Below are positions 35,333-45,119 of a stretch of 64,000 bases of DNA, piece by piece. Made by a program: the position numbers and the translations under genes. Every line of letters begins with the position of its first letter. Position 1 is the first letter of the stretch. This DNA comes from Tindallia californiensis (GTDB lineage: Bacteria > Bacillota > Clostridia > Peptostreptococcales > Tindalliaceae), in contig NZ_FNPV01000002.1 in the NCBI RefSeq assembly GCF_900107405.1, positions 124,001 to 188,000 of the forward strand. The letters run 5' to 3'. A model generated the notes under the pieces. The model made no database searches. It was not told the origin of the DNA and saw only the letters and a list, made by a program, of their open reading frames with translations.

Positions 35333-36364
35333 TTAATAGATATAATGGCCTGCTAACAAACCTACTAAAGCAGAAAACACCATAACCAAAACAATATAAG
35401 TTCCTGTTTTCTTTTTACCTAAAACTTTTGATATAACAATCATATTGGGTAAACTCAGTGAAGGTCCAGCTAACAAGAGTGCAGTTGCGGGTCCTTTAGC
35501 CATATCCATTTCCATAAAAGCTTCTACAATTGGAATCTCCGTTAATGTTGAAAAATACATAAACGCTGCAAAGACTGATGCCACTAAATTGGATGTGTAA
35601 GTATTATCACCAACATGTTGAGCTACAAATTCATGAGGTAGAATCGTTTGAATAACACCAGCTGCAAAAATACCAACTAAAAATAGAGGCGCTATTTTTT
35701 TCGCAAGATTTCCCGTCTCTAAACACCATTCTTTGATTTCATTTACTGTAAAATTCTTTTTAAGCTGAAAGATCAAAGCAGCTAATAAAAACAAAGTAGG
35801 TATAGGATTACGGACACCTGATATGAGAATGGCAAGTAAATTCAGGAAGAAGAAGATATTTTGTTTCATCGTTCGGCCATTTTCATCATCGATACTAAAC
35901 ATCGCTTCATTTTCATCAACGATCTCACTTTTATTGTAAAGTGCATACATGATTATACCAATTATTAATGACAAAATAACAGCTCCAACAACTCTTACCC
36001 ATCCAATCTGTAAACCTAAAGCTGAAAAAGTCATACTTATTGCTAAAACATTGATAGCCGGTCCAGAAAAAAGAAAAGTGATTGCCGGTCCTATTCCCGC
36101 TCCTTTTTTGCGTATACTCGCAAACATTGGAAGAACAGAGCATGAGCAAACCGTTAAAATTGCACCTGATACAGAAGCCACAACATAAGCTAACTTTTTA
36201 TCGGCTTTAGGACCAAAATATTTAAGAATAGCCCCCTGAGACATAAATTGTGAAATGGCTCCAGATAAGAAAAAAGCAATGGTTAAAGACATTAAACGTC
36301 TTGCAGTTACATAGTTACTAAGTGATTCAAGTCCGCCGTATAGCATTTCTAAAAACAGTGTCAT
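35333..36364 (-). CDS. Permease of the ArsP/YraQ (UPF0718) type
   Basis: A 343-residue protein with about eight helices. TVCSCSVLPMFASIRKKGAG (C-x-C then P in a helix) and TEIPIVEAFMEM plus GPSLSLPNMIVISKVLG are family blocks seen in ArsP and related permeases. ArsP exports trivalent organoarsenicals in characterised cases. It is flanked by an ArsR-family regulator upstream and a redox protein downstream, so a metal or metalloid substrate is likely. Confidence 0.88.
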   Translation of the reverse strand: MTLFLEMLYGGLESLSNYVTARRLMSLTIAFFLSGAISQFMSQGAILKYFGPKADKKLAYVVASVSGAILTVCSCSVLPMFASIRKKGAGIGPAITFLFSGPAINVLAISMTFSALGLQIGWVRVVGAVILSLIIGIIMYALYNKSEIVDENEAMFSIDDENGRTMKQNIFFFLNLLAILISGVRNPIPTLFLLAALIFQLKKNFTVNEIKEWCLETGNLAKKIAPLFLVGIFAAGVIQTILPHEFVAQHVGDNTYTSNLVASVFAAFMYFSTLTEIPIVEAFMEMDMAKGPATALLLAGPSLSLPNMIVISKVLGKKKTGTYIVLVMVFSALVGLLAGHYIY

Positions 36365-36365
36365 C

Positions 36366-36728
36366 TTAATCCCCCTTTTTTTCTATATTGTTACAACAAG
36401 ATGTTGAAAATTGATCTTTTAATGCTAATCTTTGATAGTCTGAATAAAGCTGAGGTAAATCCTTAATATGTCCTTTCAATGATTCAATCATAGATTTTTG
36501 AATAGGATCTGTTAGGTGCAGTTCATAATAAATAAATTTCCCCTTTCGATGGTCCGTAACAAGTCCTAGATCTCTAAATTTTGACAAGACTTTTGAAACT
36601 TTAGGTTGAGATAGATTTAAAATACCTTCTAACTCACAGACACAAAGTGACGTTTCAGTCAGCAACATCAATATCCTTAGTCGACTCTCATCAGAAATCA
36701 ATTTTAAAAAATTTTGAACAGATAACAT
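36366..36728 (-). CDS. ArsR/SmtB-family regulator, second copy
   Basis: A 120-residue winged-helix repressor. RLRILMLLTETSLCVCELEG holds a C-x-C pair in the alpha-3 metalloid position, and LSQPKVSKVLSKFRDLG is the recognition helix. The C-terminus ends in SCC, giving extra thiols. The stop is just 2 bp before the permease gene. ATG 36728 is chosen because the first in-frame ATG abuts the GGGGG site. Confidence 0.9.
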   Translation of the reverse strand: MLSVQNFLKLISDESRLRILMLLTETSLCVCELEGILNLSQPKVSKVLSKFRDLGLVTDHRKGKFIYYELHLTDPIQKSMIESLKGHIKDLPQLYSDYQRLALKDQFSTSCCNNIEKKGD

Positions 36729-36758
36729 TTGCATCCCCCTTTTCGTATACTCTTATAT

Positions 36759-36791
36759 ACATATGATAATATGTTTCGTTTGACATGTCAA
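36759..36791 (-). promoter_or_regulatory. Promoter and operator of the arsR2 operon
   Basis: TTGACA (36786-36791) and TATCAT (36763-36768) are 17 bp apart. The 6-4-6 palindrome ACATATGATAATATGT (36759-36774) covers the -10 box, where the regulator would block polymerase. The rest of 36792-37130 contains only the repeats and hairpin listed separately and no gene. Confidence 0.75.
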
Positions 36792-37001
36792 GTCCATCCT
36801 TATTATTAAAAATCCTATTTTAGGCAACAAAAATCCTCCTGGTATGATCATATCCTCTCGGATAATCCAATCGTGTTTTTTCAAGGCTTTATTCAAACAC
36901 GTATATTTTTATCTTCCACTTCTAAGTAGGAGGTTTTTTCTTTTTTGCTTTCATCTTTTCGAATATACTTCTGAATCACCTTTCGGGAAATACCTGTTTC
37001 C

Positions 37002-37043
37002 CTGTGAATATACCTCTGTGAATATCCCTCTGTGATTTCCCTT
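37002..37043. repeat. Three tandem copies of a 14-bp repeat
   Basis: CTGTGAATATACCT, CTGTGAATATCCCT and CTGTGATTTCCCTT follow one another without gaps. They lie in a roughly 340-bp gene-free stretch. Function unknown. Confidence 0.7.
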
Positions 37044-37057
37044 ACCTACATGAAAAA

Positions 37058-37077
37058 AGCACCCAGTTAAAGGTGCT
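37058..37077 (-). terminator. Terminator of the diguanylate cyclase pseudogene
   Basis: AGCACC / GGTGCT stem with an 8-nt loop and T6 on the minus strand. A near copy of this hairpin (AGCACC...GGTGC) occurs at 42451-42470 between the toxin gene and the portal fragment. Confidence 0.7.
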
Positions 37078-37130
37078 ACTAAACTTAAAAAATGGCAGTG
37101 TAACCGAGGTGGCATCTGCGCCAACTATTA

Positions 37131-39690
37131 CTACCGTTCTCTCAAACCTGCTACCTTCTGAGATACACGATTTCGCCCATCAATCTTTGATTGATACAAA
37201 GCTTCATCGGCACTACGTAATATTTCCCCAAAAGTTTCTACCCCTTCGGTATAAACACTAACCCCAACACTAATTGTCACCTTGATAATTTGATTATCGT
37301 AGGCTATATCAGTTCTAGCAAGCTCCTCACGAAAACCATCAGCAATATCAATAGCTTCAGCCATAGAGCACTTTGGTATAAGAACTCCAAATTCTTCTCC
37401 ACCTAGCCTTCCTAAAACATTACTTTCATGAAACCATGTTTTCATAAGTCCACCCAACTCACGAATCACAGCATCACCGGCAGAGTGCCCCCAACCATCA
37501 TTCACCATCTTAAATCGATCAATATCTAAGATTAATACCGCAAAAGCCTCCTGATTCTTAGTGGCCTCTTCAAACTCCTTCATAGACAGTTCCATAAAGT
37601 GCCTACGATTATTCAGCTGACTTAGTTCATCGATGGTGGCTAATATTCTTAATTTCTCTTGGTTCCTCTTCCTCTCGGTAATGTCTTGCTGTATACCAAA
37701 CCATCGACTATCGCCATTGTCAAAAAAACAGGGGTAGATTCAATCAGCGCAAAGCTTACATCGTCACCGATGATTATCCTACCTTCCCAAGAAAACTGTT
37801 TTTGTTCACGAACACACTCTTTATTAAGTGCCTTAAATCTCTCTAGGTCTTCGGGATGTATTATATCAAAAGCAATCGCAGGATTAGCCAGCACATCTTC
37901 ACGTCGGATTTGATTCATCTTACACCACCCGTCACTGACACACTCAAATTCATCACACCCATCAGCCCGGATCCAAAAAACATAAACCCCCACAGACACA
38001 TGTGCAACCAAATCGTTGAAGCGTCTGACACTTTCGCTTAATGCTTCCTTGGCACGCTTCCTGTCAGTAATGTCGGCCAATACGCCTTCCCAGACAGTAG
38101 TACCATCTGGAAATCTGCGTGGAATGGATTCAGCAGTTACCCATCGGGTTTCACCATTTACAACCAATCTCGTCTCAGCGAAAAACGAGGTTTTCTCTTG
38201 AAAAGTCCGGACATTTAGTGCTACCCAATCATCGAAGTCATCTGGGTGGACGCAAGCGAAGGCTTTCAATGGATCTGAAGCCGCCTCCTCTCGGGTCAAT
38301 CCCGTCAACTCCAGAAAACGACGGCTCATGAATTCGAATTTAGCCATTCCTCCATGGGCAGGCTGCACCATTGTGCATGTTCCAACTGGGATATTCTCAG
38401 TCAGTTCGTAAGCCGTTTTCTCAAGCCTTGCCTCGGCTATTCGAAGTGCCTCTTCTGTCTTTTTTTGTTCACTCTGATCATACATATAGCTACGAATAGT
38501 AGTTGGGTTACCTTCTTCATTTCGAACAAATATTGTAAACTCATAAACCCATATGTACTGACCAATTTTAGTCTTTAACCTGTAGGACTCTTCATATGAA
38601 TCAATTTTATTTTCAACATTATGCTTAATTTTTTCAATTACACCCTCCAAATCATCAGGATGAACAAGTTCGCTATAAGAAAAGCCAGGGTGCAACAACT
38701 CTTCAGGACTATATCCAAGAATCTGCTCAACATTGGATGAAAAACTCCTTAAAGGTAGGTTATCGCAAGATTCAAAACCCCATTCCATTGTAAACACAGG
38801 ACCCTCGGCAAAAATATTTCGTTCCTTTTCCAGTCCTCTGTAGCATTCTTCAGCTCGGTAATATCTCTGCTAATACCAAAGATACCGCTCACCTTATTGT
38901 TATCGTCAAAAATAGGCCATTTGTTTGTCTGAACATATCCTATTTCGCTACTTGCTAAATAATATGGATTAACCTTGTTGAGAAGTGGTTTCCCTTCATT
39001 AAAAACAGGTTTTTCTTCTTCATTATAAATTGTAGCGGTATCATGAGGAAACACTTCAAAATCATGCTTTCCAATCATATCCCTCCAATGCTCATGATTA
39101 GTAATATCCGCTAGAGTTTGACTGCAAAAGATGAATCTGCTATTACTATCTTTATAGTAAACAAAATCACTTGTTTGTTTCAAAAAAACTCCGAGGCTAC
39201 GGGCTAAAATGATACTTTCATGCTCCGTTTTCTTAATTTTATCTATTAAAAAAATTATTACCGCAGTAAAAGCAAGTATAGCAAGGGCAACAATTAAATA
39301 GATCCTCATAAGAGAGGCAGAAAGCACTGAGTATGAGCTCCAACCTGCAGTGGGTAATGCGCCAATTTGCCAGCTGCCATAGGGAAGATCTATCAAGTGA
39401 GTAACGGGTTTTTTTCGAACACCGATGCATCTCCCCAAAAAACATCTCCCTTTGCTCCAAGGGCATTTCTGCCCCTGATGGCTATATTCAATAAATCATG
39501 CTCTTCTTTTATTCCTGCTCCAGCAATAATTGCCTCACTGTCCAAAACAACAGAAGCAAAACCCCAAAACTCCTCCTGAGATGATGCTTTATCTGCAATT
39601 TGTATAGGTATTCGGGCAATAAATCCTTCTCCACCCTGTACAAGTGTAAGGAGACCTGCTAGTACAATTTCGTAAAGTAGAACCTCCCCT
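37131..39690 (-). pseudogene. CHASE-PAS-GGDEF diguanylate cyclase, truncated and frameshifted
   Basis: Spliced across three shifts this encodes a membrane sensor that would make c-di-GMP: partial CHASE/cache-like domain (LVQGGEGFIARIPI), one membrane helix (IVALAILAFTAVIIFL), several PAS domains, and a C-terminal GGDEF domain with GRLGGEEFGVLIP. Three indels break it, each in a homopolymer: about 39410 (A7, expected 8), 38810-38814 (T5, expected 6) and 37722-37728 (T7, expected 8). The 5' end is also gone: upstream of the CHASE remnant the frame meets a TGA and has no start codon, right beside the accessory region. Truncation makes a true pseudogene more likely than sequencing error alone. 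Confidence 0.88.
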
Positions 39691-39703
39691 TTACAAAATC
39701 AAT

Positions 39704-40387
39704 CTACTCATCCTCGTCTTCCTCCCCAGCTTCGTTAATTCCAAATAACATCTGGAATTTATCGAAGTTATAAGGGTATGAATTGTCACCATTAAATCTT
39801 ACTGGTTTATGTCCATTGTTATATTCAAATTCCAAATTCCACTGTGTTCCATCAAGCACCATGTATCCAAAACGCTTAGTTGAATATCGCCTGCGCCATT
39901 CACCAATATGAAGATCTTTAAGCGCGGTTATGAAAGTATCCTTTGTATACGGCTCCCGGCTATCATCATCCCATAATGAGAGAGGTTCTTCATGTTCCCA
40001 TAATTTTGTATAGGCTTTCAGTACATCAGTTAGTTCTACAATATAATTACGGTAGCCACCAAAATACCCTCCAATACTGAAAGTTATCTTGCTGATGGCA
40101 TCCATGTTTACATCAAAGTCAACAGCCTTTTCTTCAGATTTTGATAAAGTATAAGTCCCACCAGCTGCAACATAAGCTTGTTTGGCTTTTTCCAAGTATT
40201 CACGAGTCCAGTATAGGCGAGTTTCTTCACTTGGATGCATAACAGTTTTTATGCCCCCATGCGGGTTTTCCATTGAGTTTTTGAGGCGACCTATTTCTTG
40301 CTTAAGTCCTCGAATAGCGGTCATAATCTGTTCTTTAGTTTTTCCTTTAAGATACTCTTCATAGTAACATTCTGGGCTAATCATCAT
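39704..40387 (-). CDS. Hypothetical protein of the accessory region
   Basis: A 227-residue protein that I do not recognise. It starts with a helical, lysine-rich region, has a central aromatic-glycine patch (IGGYFGGYRNYIVEL), and ends in an acidic tail (GEEDEDE). No signal or membrane segment. AAAGGAGG precedes the ATG. It follows the XRE-type regulator by 15 bp and is probably co-transcribed. Its stop is next to the truncated end of the diguanylate cyclase, marking the left limit of the mobile DNA. Confidence 0.6.
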   Translation of the reverse strand: MMISPECYYEEYLKGKTKEQIMTAIRGLKQEIGRLKNSMENPHGGIKTVMHPSEETRLYWTREYLEKAKQAYVAAGGTYTLSKSEEKAVDFDVNMDAISKITFSIGGYFGGYRNYIVELTDVLKAYTKLWEHEEPLSLWDDDSREPYTKDTFITALKDLHIGEWRRRYSTKRFGYMVLDGTQWNLEFEYNNGHKPVRFNGDNSYPYNFDKFQMLFGINEAGEEDEDE

Positions 40388-40402
40388 ACTAGACCGCCTC
40401 CT

Positions 40403-40627
40403 TTACTCATTACCCGTCTTTATTTCATCGCCGTCAGGCAATATAAATGCTTGCACAAACTTAATATCCAATGTATTTGCTATAGCTTTCAATTCATCTA
40501 AGGTTACAGTTTCGCGTTTTAACTTTTTGCTAAAGTTCTGTGGAGTCTGACCAATACGTCTAGCAAGTTCAGAAACGCTTATATTCATTTGTTCGCAAAG
40601 TTGTTTGATCATATCGGCCGTAGTCAT
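40403..40627 (-). CDS. Small XRE-family DNA-binding protein
   Basis: A 74-residue Cro/CI-type helix-turn-helix protein: MTTADMIKQLCEQMNISVSE, then ARRIGQTPQNFSKKL (recognition helix) and VTLDELKAIANTLDI. ATG 40627 follows GGAGGTG; the longer frame upstream includes the IS end and is rejected. It probably controls itself and the next gene. Confidence 0.85.
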   Translation of the reverse strand: MTTADMIKQLCEQMNISVSELARRIGQTPQNFSKKLKRETVTLDELKAIANTLDIKFVQAFILPDGDEIKTGNE

Positions 40628-40763
40628 ATAGCACCTCCATATTCTACTAAAATATATTATAAGCCATTTGGTTGATATACACAATAAAATTGCCAATATT
40701 CTCATAATTTCATAGCCATAATAAAACCCACAACTCCACTCTAGAGTCATGGGCAATTTAAGT

Positions 40764-41068
40764 CCCCCTGTGTTAGAATAGTCGTCATAGACCTCCAACT
40801 AAAGTATCGTGAGTACCAAGAAGAGTTGGAGGAGGAAAAACATGGCCCGCTACAGCGAATCATTCAAAATATCCATTATGCAGAAGATGATGCCGCCTGA
40901 AAATCAGAAAGTATCCACCATTGCTCAGGAAGCGGCTCAAAAACAAAAGGAACTGAAAGAACAGGAAAAAGCCTACCGCAAACCGGGGACATAGTCAGAA
41001 GCCCGTTAAAAAACCAATTGCTACCCACTTTGCTACCAGGCCCAATCAGGTGTGGATGTGGGACATCA
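40764..41068 (+). mobile_element. IS3-type element remnant, left end
   Basis: Starts at CCCCCTGTGTTAG and continues through a leader and the first residues of an orfA transposase (MARYSESFKISIMQKM). After about 25 codons it jumps to a lysine-rich orfA segment and then to an orfB-like piece (RPNQVWMWDIT) with stops between, so it is a deletion product. The first 165 bp are repeated in inverted orientation at 43525-43690. Confidence 0.8.
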
Positions 41069-41705
41069 CTATGTGTCTTGTTTCAAAATACTCAAATACT
41101 TTTCATAAGAAAAAAGCCTGTTCCTTTGAACATTTTGAGTCTGTATAAGTATCCCTAAATCCACCATTTTATTTACCGCATTTGATACTGCATTGTAGGA
41201 AAGACCCAACTCTTCGCTGGTTTTTTTTTACATCAATTCTTAAAATCCCGGTTTCCATCAGAAATAGATTATTTAACAAACGTCCAATCTTTCCATTTCC
41301 ATCTAAAAAAGGATGTATTGTCTCAAACTGGTAGTGGATTAATGCTATTTTTATTAATGAATCTAAATTGTCTTCCTCATTAATAAACTTTTCTAGGCCC
41401 GCCATTGCCTCTTCCATATCTTCTACATTTGGGGGAATGTAAAGAGCCGTATTTAATGTACTTCCAGAAGGCCCAATCCAGTTCTGACTTCGACGAAATT
41501 CTCCAGGGTTCTTCTCTTCCCCTCGAACATCCTTTAGCAATATAGCATGGGTCTCTTTCATAAGGCGGTTGCATATCGGTAGTTCTCTCAATCTTTTGGT
41601 TGCACATTGCGAGCCCTTAATATAGTTTACAACATCAGTAACATGGTGGTTTGTATTCTCCTCAATTTTAGGATCTAAGATATCGCCCAAAGTCGCTTGC
41701 AGGTC
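41069..41705 (-). pseudogene. Fic/Doc-family AMPylase-like gene, broken
   Basis: The core Fic motif is intact: HPFLDGNGKIGRLLNN, preceded by EFRRSQNWIGPSG and PNVEDMEEAMAGLEKF, as in Fic proteins that transfer AMP to Thr/Tyr. The N-terminal inhibitory alpha-helix region is missing (the frame starts in QATLGDILDPK after a TAA). The C-terminal winged helix is put out of frame by one extra A in a run of nine (41221-41229); restoring eight gives KTSEELGLSYNAVSNAVNKM and a stop at 41069. It is thus truncated at one end and frameshifted at the other. Confidence 0.82.
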
Positions 41706-41721
41706 TTATTATTTCATTTTC

Positions 41722-42420
41722 CTAAAAAACAAGCAGACCCCTCGAATCATAAACAGACTTCCCGCCATGATTGCCTTCATTTCTAATCGCTCTATCAAGT
41801 GCCATAATCATCGCCACAGCACCATCAATATTCCTCTTTGCAATGGCCATTCCTATGGCCTGTTTTGCCATGGCAATGGGAGAATGTCCCACAAGGCCGT
41901 CAAAACCAAGTCCCGGAATGTGTAACGCATCAAAACTTCTTAAAATATGCTCTTCATTATCTTTGTCATAGCTATAGTAAATCTCTCCACCCTCACTTCT
42001 TTTTACCGTCATTTTGTCAGGCATTAAAGGATATAGAGCTACCACTTTTCCCCTACCGTCTCGAATCACCTGGGCGTAGGCATTGCCTCATAATAAAAGA
42101 TGACTCATCAGTGTTTCTCTGAACACAAAAGAAGTCATCTCATCGTTAGGTGCATCGTGAAGGATAGAGTATAACGGGTGGTCCAGGGCTTTCTCTTTGC
42201 CTTTTTCGGTACGGATATAGATGTGAAGCGGCAGGGATGCGATGGTCTCCGATAAAATTCTGACACAGGCATAGACTGCACTGGTTTGCATGGCCGTTCT
42301 TTCGTCTACATGCTTTCCACTACTGGTTGGTCCAAAGAAAAAACTGTGAGCACTCCCCCACATACTGTTCTTTGGATCTGCTCTTGAGTTAAAAAACTTT
42401 GATAAAATCGGTATGTTCAA
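41722..42420 (-). pseudogene. Phage portal fragment fused to terminase C-terminus
   Basis: Residues from the TTG at 42420 match the N-terminal half of HK97-type portal proteins (AVYACVRILSETIASLPLH). A TGA at 42088-42090 replaces an expected Trp codon in LLLWGNAYAQV. The frame goes on with GLVGHSPIAMAKQAIGMA (portal) and then, at about 41835, changes to the C-terminal end of a large terminase (DGAVAMIMALDRAI...SVYDSRGLLVF). This is a recombined, non-functional prophage relic. Confidence 0.82.
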
Positions 42421-42494
42421 GTGTGATCACCTCCTAAAATTGGGCCTGAAAAAAGCACCCGGTTAAAGGTGCCTTTAAAAGTTTGGCGTTTAAA

Positions 42495-42821
42495 CTATAA
42501 TTTTATATTTGAAAGTTGTAGGTCAATGTTTCGTCCAGCATACATTATTCTTATTACCGCTACTGTATTTTCTTCTTCAATGACCGTGTAAAATACAAGG
42601 TAATTGTCAACCGGAAGAACTCTAAGTCCTCTACTATGCCATGGTTCATCTTGGTATAGTTTGTAGCGGAGGAGTAATTCATTTAGGGTATGAATTGAGT
42701 TCACTATTCTATCAATTTGATTTTTTGCAGTTTCAGGCACTTGTAAATCCATAGCAATATAACTGTAAACATTCAAAAGGTCTCGCTCTGACTCTTCGGT
42801 GTAGACAATTTTATAGCTCAT
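42495..42821 (-). CDS. RelE/ParE-family toxin
   Basis: A 108-residue toxin of the RelE/ParE fold, which usually cleaves mRNA on the ribosome or poisons gyrase. SYKIVYTEESERDLLNVYSYI is the N-terminal strand-helix unit; HSRGLRVLPVDNYLVFYTV and VIRIMYAGRNI are the later strands with Arg residues of the active face. ATG 42821 overlaps the antitoxin stop by 11 bp and has AAGGA at eight bases. Intact, unlike its neighbours. Confidence 0.88.
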   Translation of the reverse strand: MSYKIVYTEESERDLLNVYSYIAMDLQVPETAKNQIDRIVNSIHTLNELLLRYKLYQDEPWHSRGLRVLPVDNYLVFYTVIEEENTVAVIRIMYAGRNIDLQLSNIKL

Positions 42822-43122
42822 GTCCATATTCCTTAGTAATTCGCTCGGCCACCTTCTCTGCTGATAAAACCCTACCGGCCTTTAAGTCATTAAAGCCTTT
42901 TTCAATTTCATTATTAAACTCTTCCGTTGTTAAGTCTTCAAATGCAACAGGTTTATTTTGCTTAATTTTAACATCAAATGGTAGTCCATTTTGTATAACT
43001 ACCTGTCTTAGAAAAATATTGACAGCACTTGACATAGGTATCCCCAGTTTATTTAACACCATTTCTGCTTGTTCTTTTATTTCCGGCTCAACACGAGCAA
43101 AGATACTTGTAGTTTTAGCCAT
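42811..43122 (-). CDS. RelB/DinJ-family antitoxin
   Basis: A 103-residue antitoxin. The N-terminus TSIFARVEPEIKEQAEMVLN is a ribbon-helix-helix DNA-binding unit; GIPMSSAVNIFLRQV completes it; the acidic C-terminal half should wrap the toxin. AAGGAGG precedes the ATG. As in other type II modules, the RHH part probably represses the operon. Confidence 0.9.
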   Translation of the reverse strand: MAKTTSIFARVEPEIKEQAEMVLNKLGIPMSSAVNIFLRQVVIQNGLPFDVKIKQNKPVAFEDLTTEEFNNEIEKGFNDLKAGRVLSAEKVAERITKEYGHEL

Positions 43123-43198
43123 ATATATCGCCTCCTTCTTGATAATTACATCATATCATTTTGTATTTCGTTGTGCAATACATTCGCAAGCTAAAACA

Positions 43199-43296
43199 CT
43201 AAAATCCCCTCGAATCATAAACAGAATTCCCACCATCATTCCCTTCATTCCTTATCGCTCTATCCAATGCCATAATCATGGCCACGCCACCATTGG
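43199..43296 (-). pseudogene. Second terminase large-subunit C-terminal fragment
   Basis: About 30 codons (GGVAMIMALDRAIRNEGNDG, ending at VYDSRGF) repeat the terminase end seen at 41736-41830, with about 88 percent base identity. It is joined in frame to a truncated IS transposase orfA. Both are debris of one prophage. Confidence 0.8.
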
Positions 43297-43690
43297 CTTG
43301 TAGACAAGCGTTTTTCAAGCTCTGGACCTGTTCGACATAAAGGCCTTTTTTCCGGCAATATTCTGCCAGTTCGGTTTCATTAAGGCTGGCTGTTTCCAGC
43401 ACCACTTGAAATTTATCTTGGGTACTCCACTGCTCTGCATTAGTTTCACCATCCGGGATGACGATGCCTTTAGCTTTGGCTTCTTTTTTCCATTTATATA
43501 AAGTGGCTTCTGACATTCCGGTTTCTTGAGCAATGGTGGATACTTTCTGATTTTCAGGCGGCATCATCTTCTGCATAATGGATATTTTGAATGATTCGCT
43601 GTAGCGGGCCATGTTTTTCCTCCTTCAACTCTTCTTGGTACTCACGATACTTTAGTTGGAGGGCTATGACAACTATCCTAACACAGGGGG
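43297..43690 (-). mobile_element. IS3-type element remnant, inverted copy
   Basis: Read leftward from 43690 (CCCCCTGTGTTAGG...), this has the same end as 40764-40930 with only a few base differences, then an orfA transposase with ETGMSEATLYKWKKEA helix-turn-helix. The orfA is cut off at NACLQAN, where the terminase fragment starts. Its outer end lies inside a serine recombinase gene. Confidence 0.82.
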
Positions 43691-45119
43691 TTACGAAGCT
43701 TATATTAAAGCAAATCCTGATTGGGAGTTTGCTGGCCTATACTACGACGAAGGCATCACAGGAACTAAAAAAGAAAAACGACCTGAACTGCTTCGGATGA
43801 TTTCCGACTGTGAGGATAAGAAAATTGATTTTATCGTAACCAAGTCCATCAGCCGGTTTGCCAGAAACACTACAGACTGCTTGGAACTGGTTCGAAAGCT
43901 AATTGACCTTGGCATCTTCATTTATTTTGAAAAGGAAAACATAAACACAGGTTCAATGGAAAGCGAACTCATGCTGTCAATCCTGAGTGGACTGGCCGAA
44001 AGTGAGTCCATCTCCATTTCAGAGAATAACAAGTGGTCTGTACAGAGACGATTCCAAAATGGAACCTACAAAATCTCTTCTCCTCCCTACGGCTACGACA
44101 GTGTCGATGGGAAGCTGATTATCAACAAGGAACAGGCTGAAATTGTCCGCTTTATCTTTTCTGAGATTTTATCTGGAAAAGGCACACAGAAAATTGCTGA
44201 TGACTTGAACCGGCGTGGAGTTCCAACTCAAAAAGGTGGCAAATGGAGATCGACTACCATACGTGGAATGGTCACCAATGAAAAATACACTGGTGATGCT
44301 ATCTTTCAAAAGACTTATACTGACAGCTCCTTCAATAGACACCTAAACAATGGGGAGAAAGATCAGTACCTGTTCAAGGACCATCATGAAGCAATCATTA
44401 GCCATGATAATTTCGAGGCTGCTCAGGCCATTATTGACCAACGCGGCCGGGAAAAAGGTATAAAGAAAAATACCTCTAAATACCTTAACCGCTACGCCTT
44501 TTCAGGAAAAATCATCTGTGGTGAATGCAGCGGGAAATTTAAGCGAAGGGTCATGACCTCAGGAAAGCACAAAATCTCATGGTCCTGCTCCATTCACATT
44601 TCAGACATCGATAGTTGTTCAATGAAATCTATTCCTGAGGATCGAATTGAGCATGCCTTTGTCACGATGATCAACAAGCTCATCTTTGGACATAAGTTTG
44701 TTCTAAAGCCCCTACTGGATAGTCTGACCGGAATGAACTCTGAAGATAGCCTTGCAAAGATTCAAGAGATCGATAAGAAAATTGAAGAAAACGGTGAGCA
44801 ACAAAATGTGCTTAGTGGACTTAGATCCAAAGGTTATCTTGATCCAGCAGTTTATAGGAAAGGCAACAATGAGCTATTAAATGAACTTGAACGCCTGAAA
44901 CAGCAAAAAGAATCTTTGATGAGGTTACTGAGTAGTGATGACGAGACTCAAAAAGTTGTTAATGAACTCCTGCGGTTTACGAGCAAATCTCCCATGCTCT
45001 TAGAATTTAAGAGTGATGTTTTCAACAGATTTGTGGACCACATCATTGTATTCTCAAGGGATGAAATAGGGTTTGAATTGAAATGCGGAATCACACTGAA
45101 AGAAAGGCTGGTGAATTGA
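43656..45119 (+). pseudogene. Large serine recombinase, 5' end replaced by IS
   Basis: From about 43691 this is a recombinase: [37 protein letters not shown] and ENINTGSMESELMLSILSGL of the resolvase domain, then the recombinase domain, a zinc ribbon (CGECSGKF...CSIHISDIDSC) and a C-terminal coiled coil. The first 11 codons of the open frame are the IS end, and the catalytic Ser block (CRVST) is missing. The protein, if made, could not cut DNA. The stop abuts the ATG of the next gene. Confidence 0.85.

Noticed and set aside
37131..39690. Three homopolymer shifts as sequencing errors only
   Set aside because: Many longer homopolymers elsewhere in intact genes are in frame, and the 5' end is missing regardless. 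Errors in one or two of the runs cannot be excluded.
40628..40798. Upstream extension of the XRE-type gene
   Set aside because: The extra 57 residues come from the IS end and AT-rich spacer; GGAGGTG sits before the internal ATG.
42088..42090. In-frame UGA in the portal fragment as another selenocysteine
   Set aside because: It replaces a conserved Trp, has no obvious SECIS stem, and lies in clear prophage debris.
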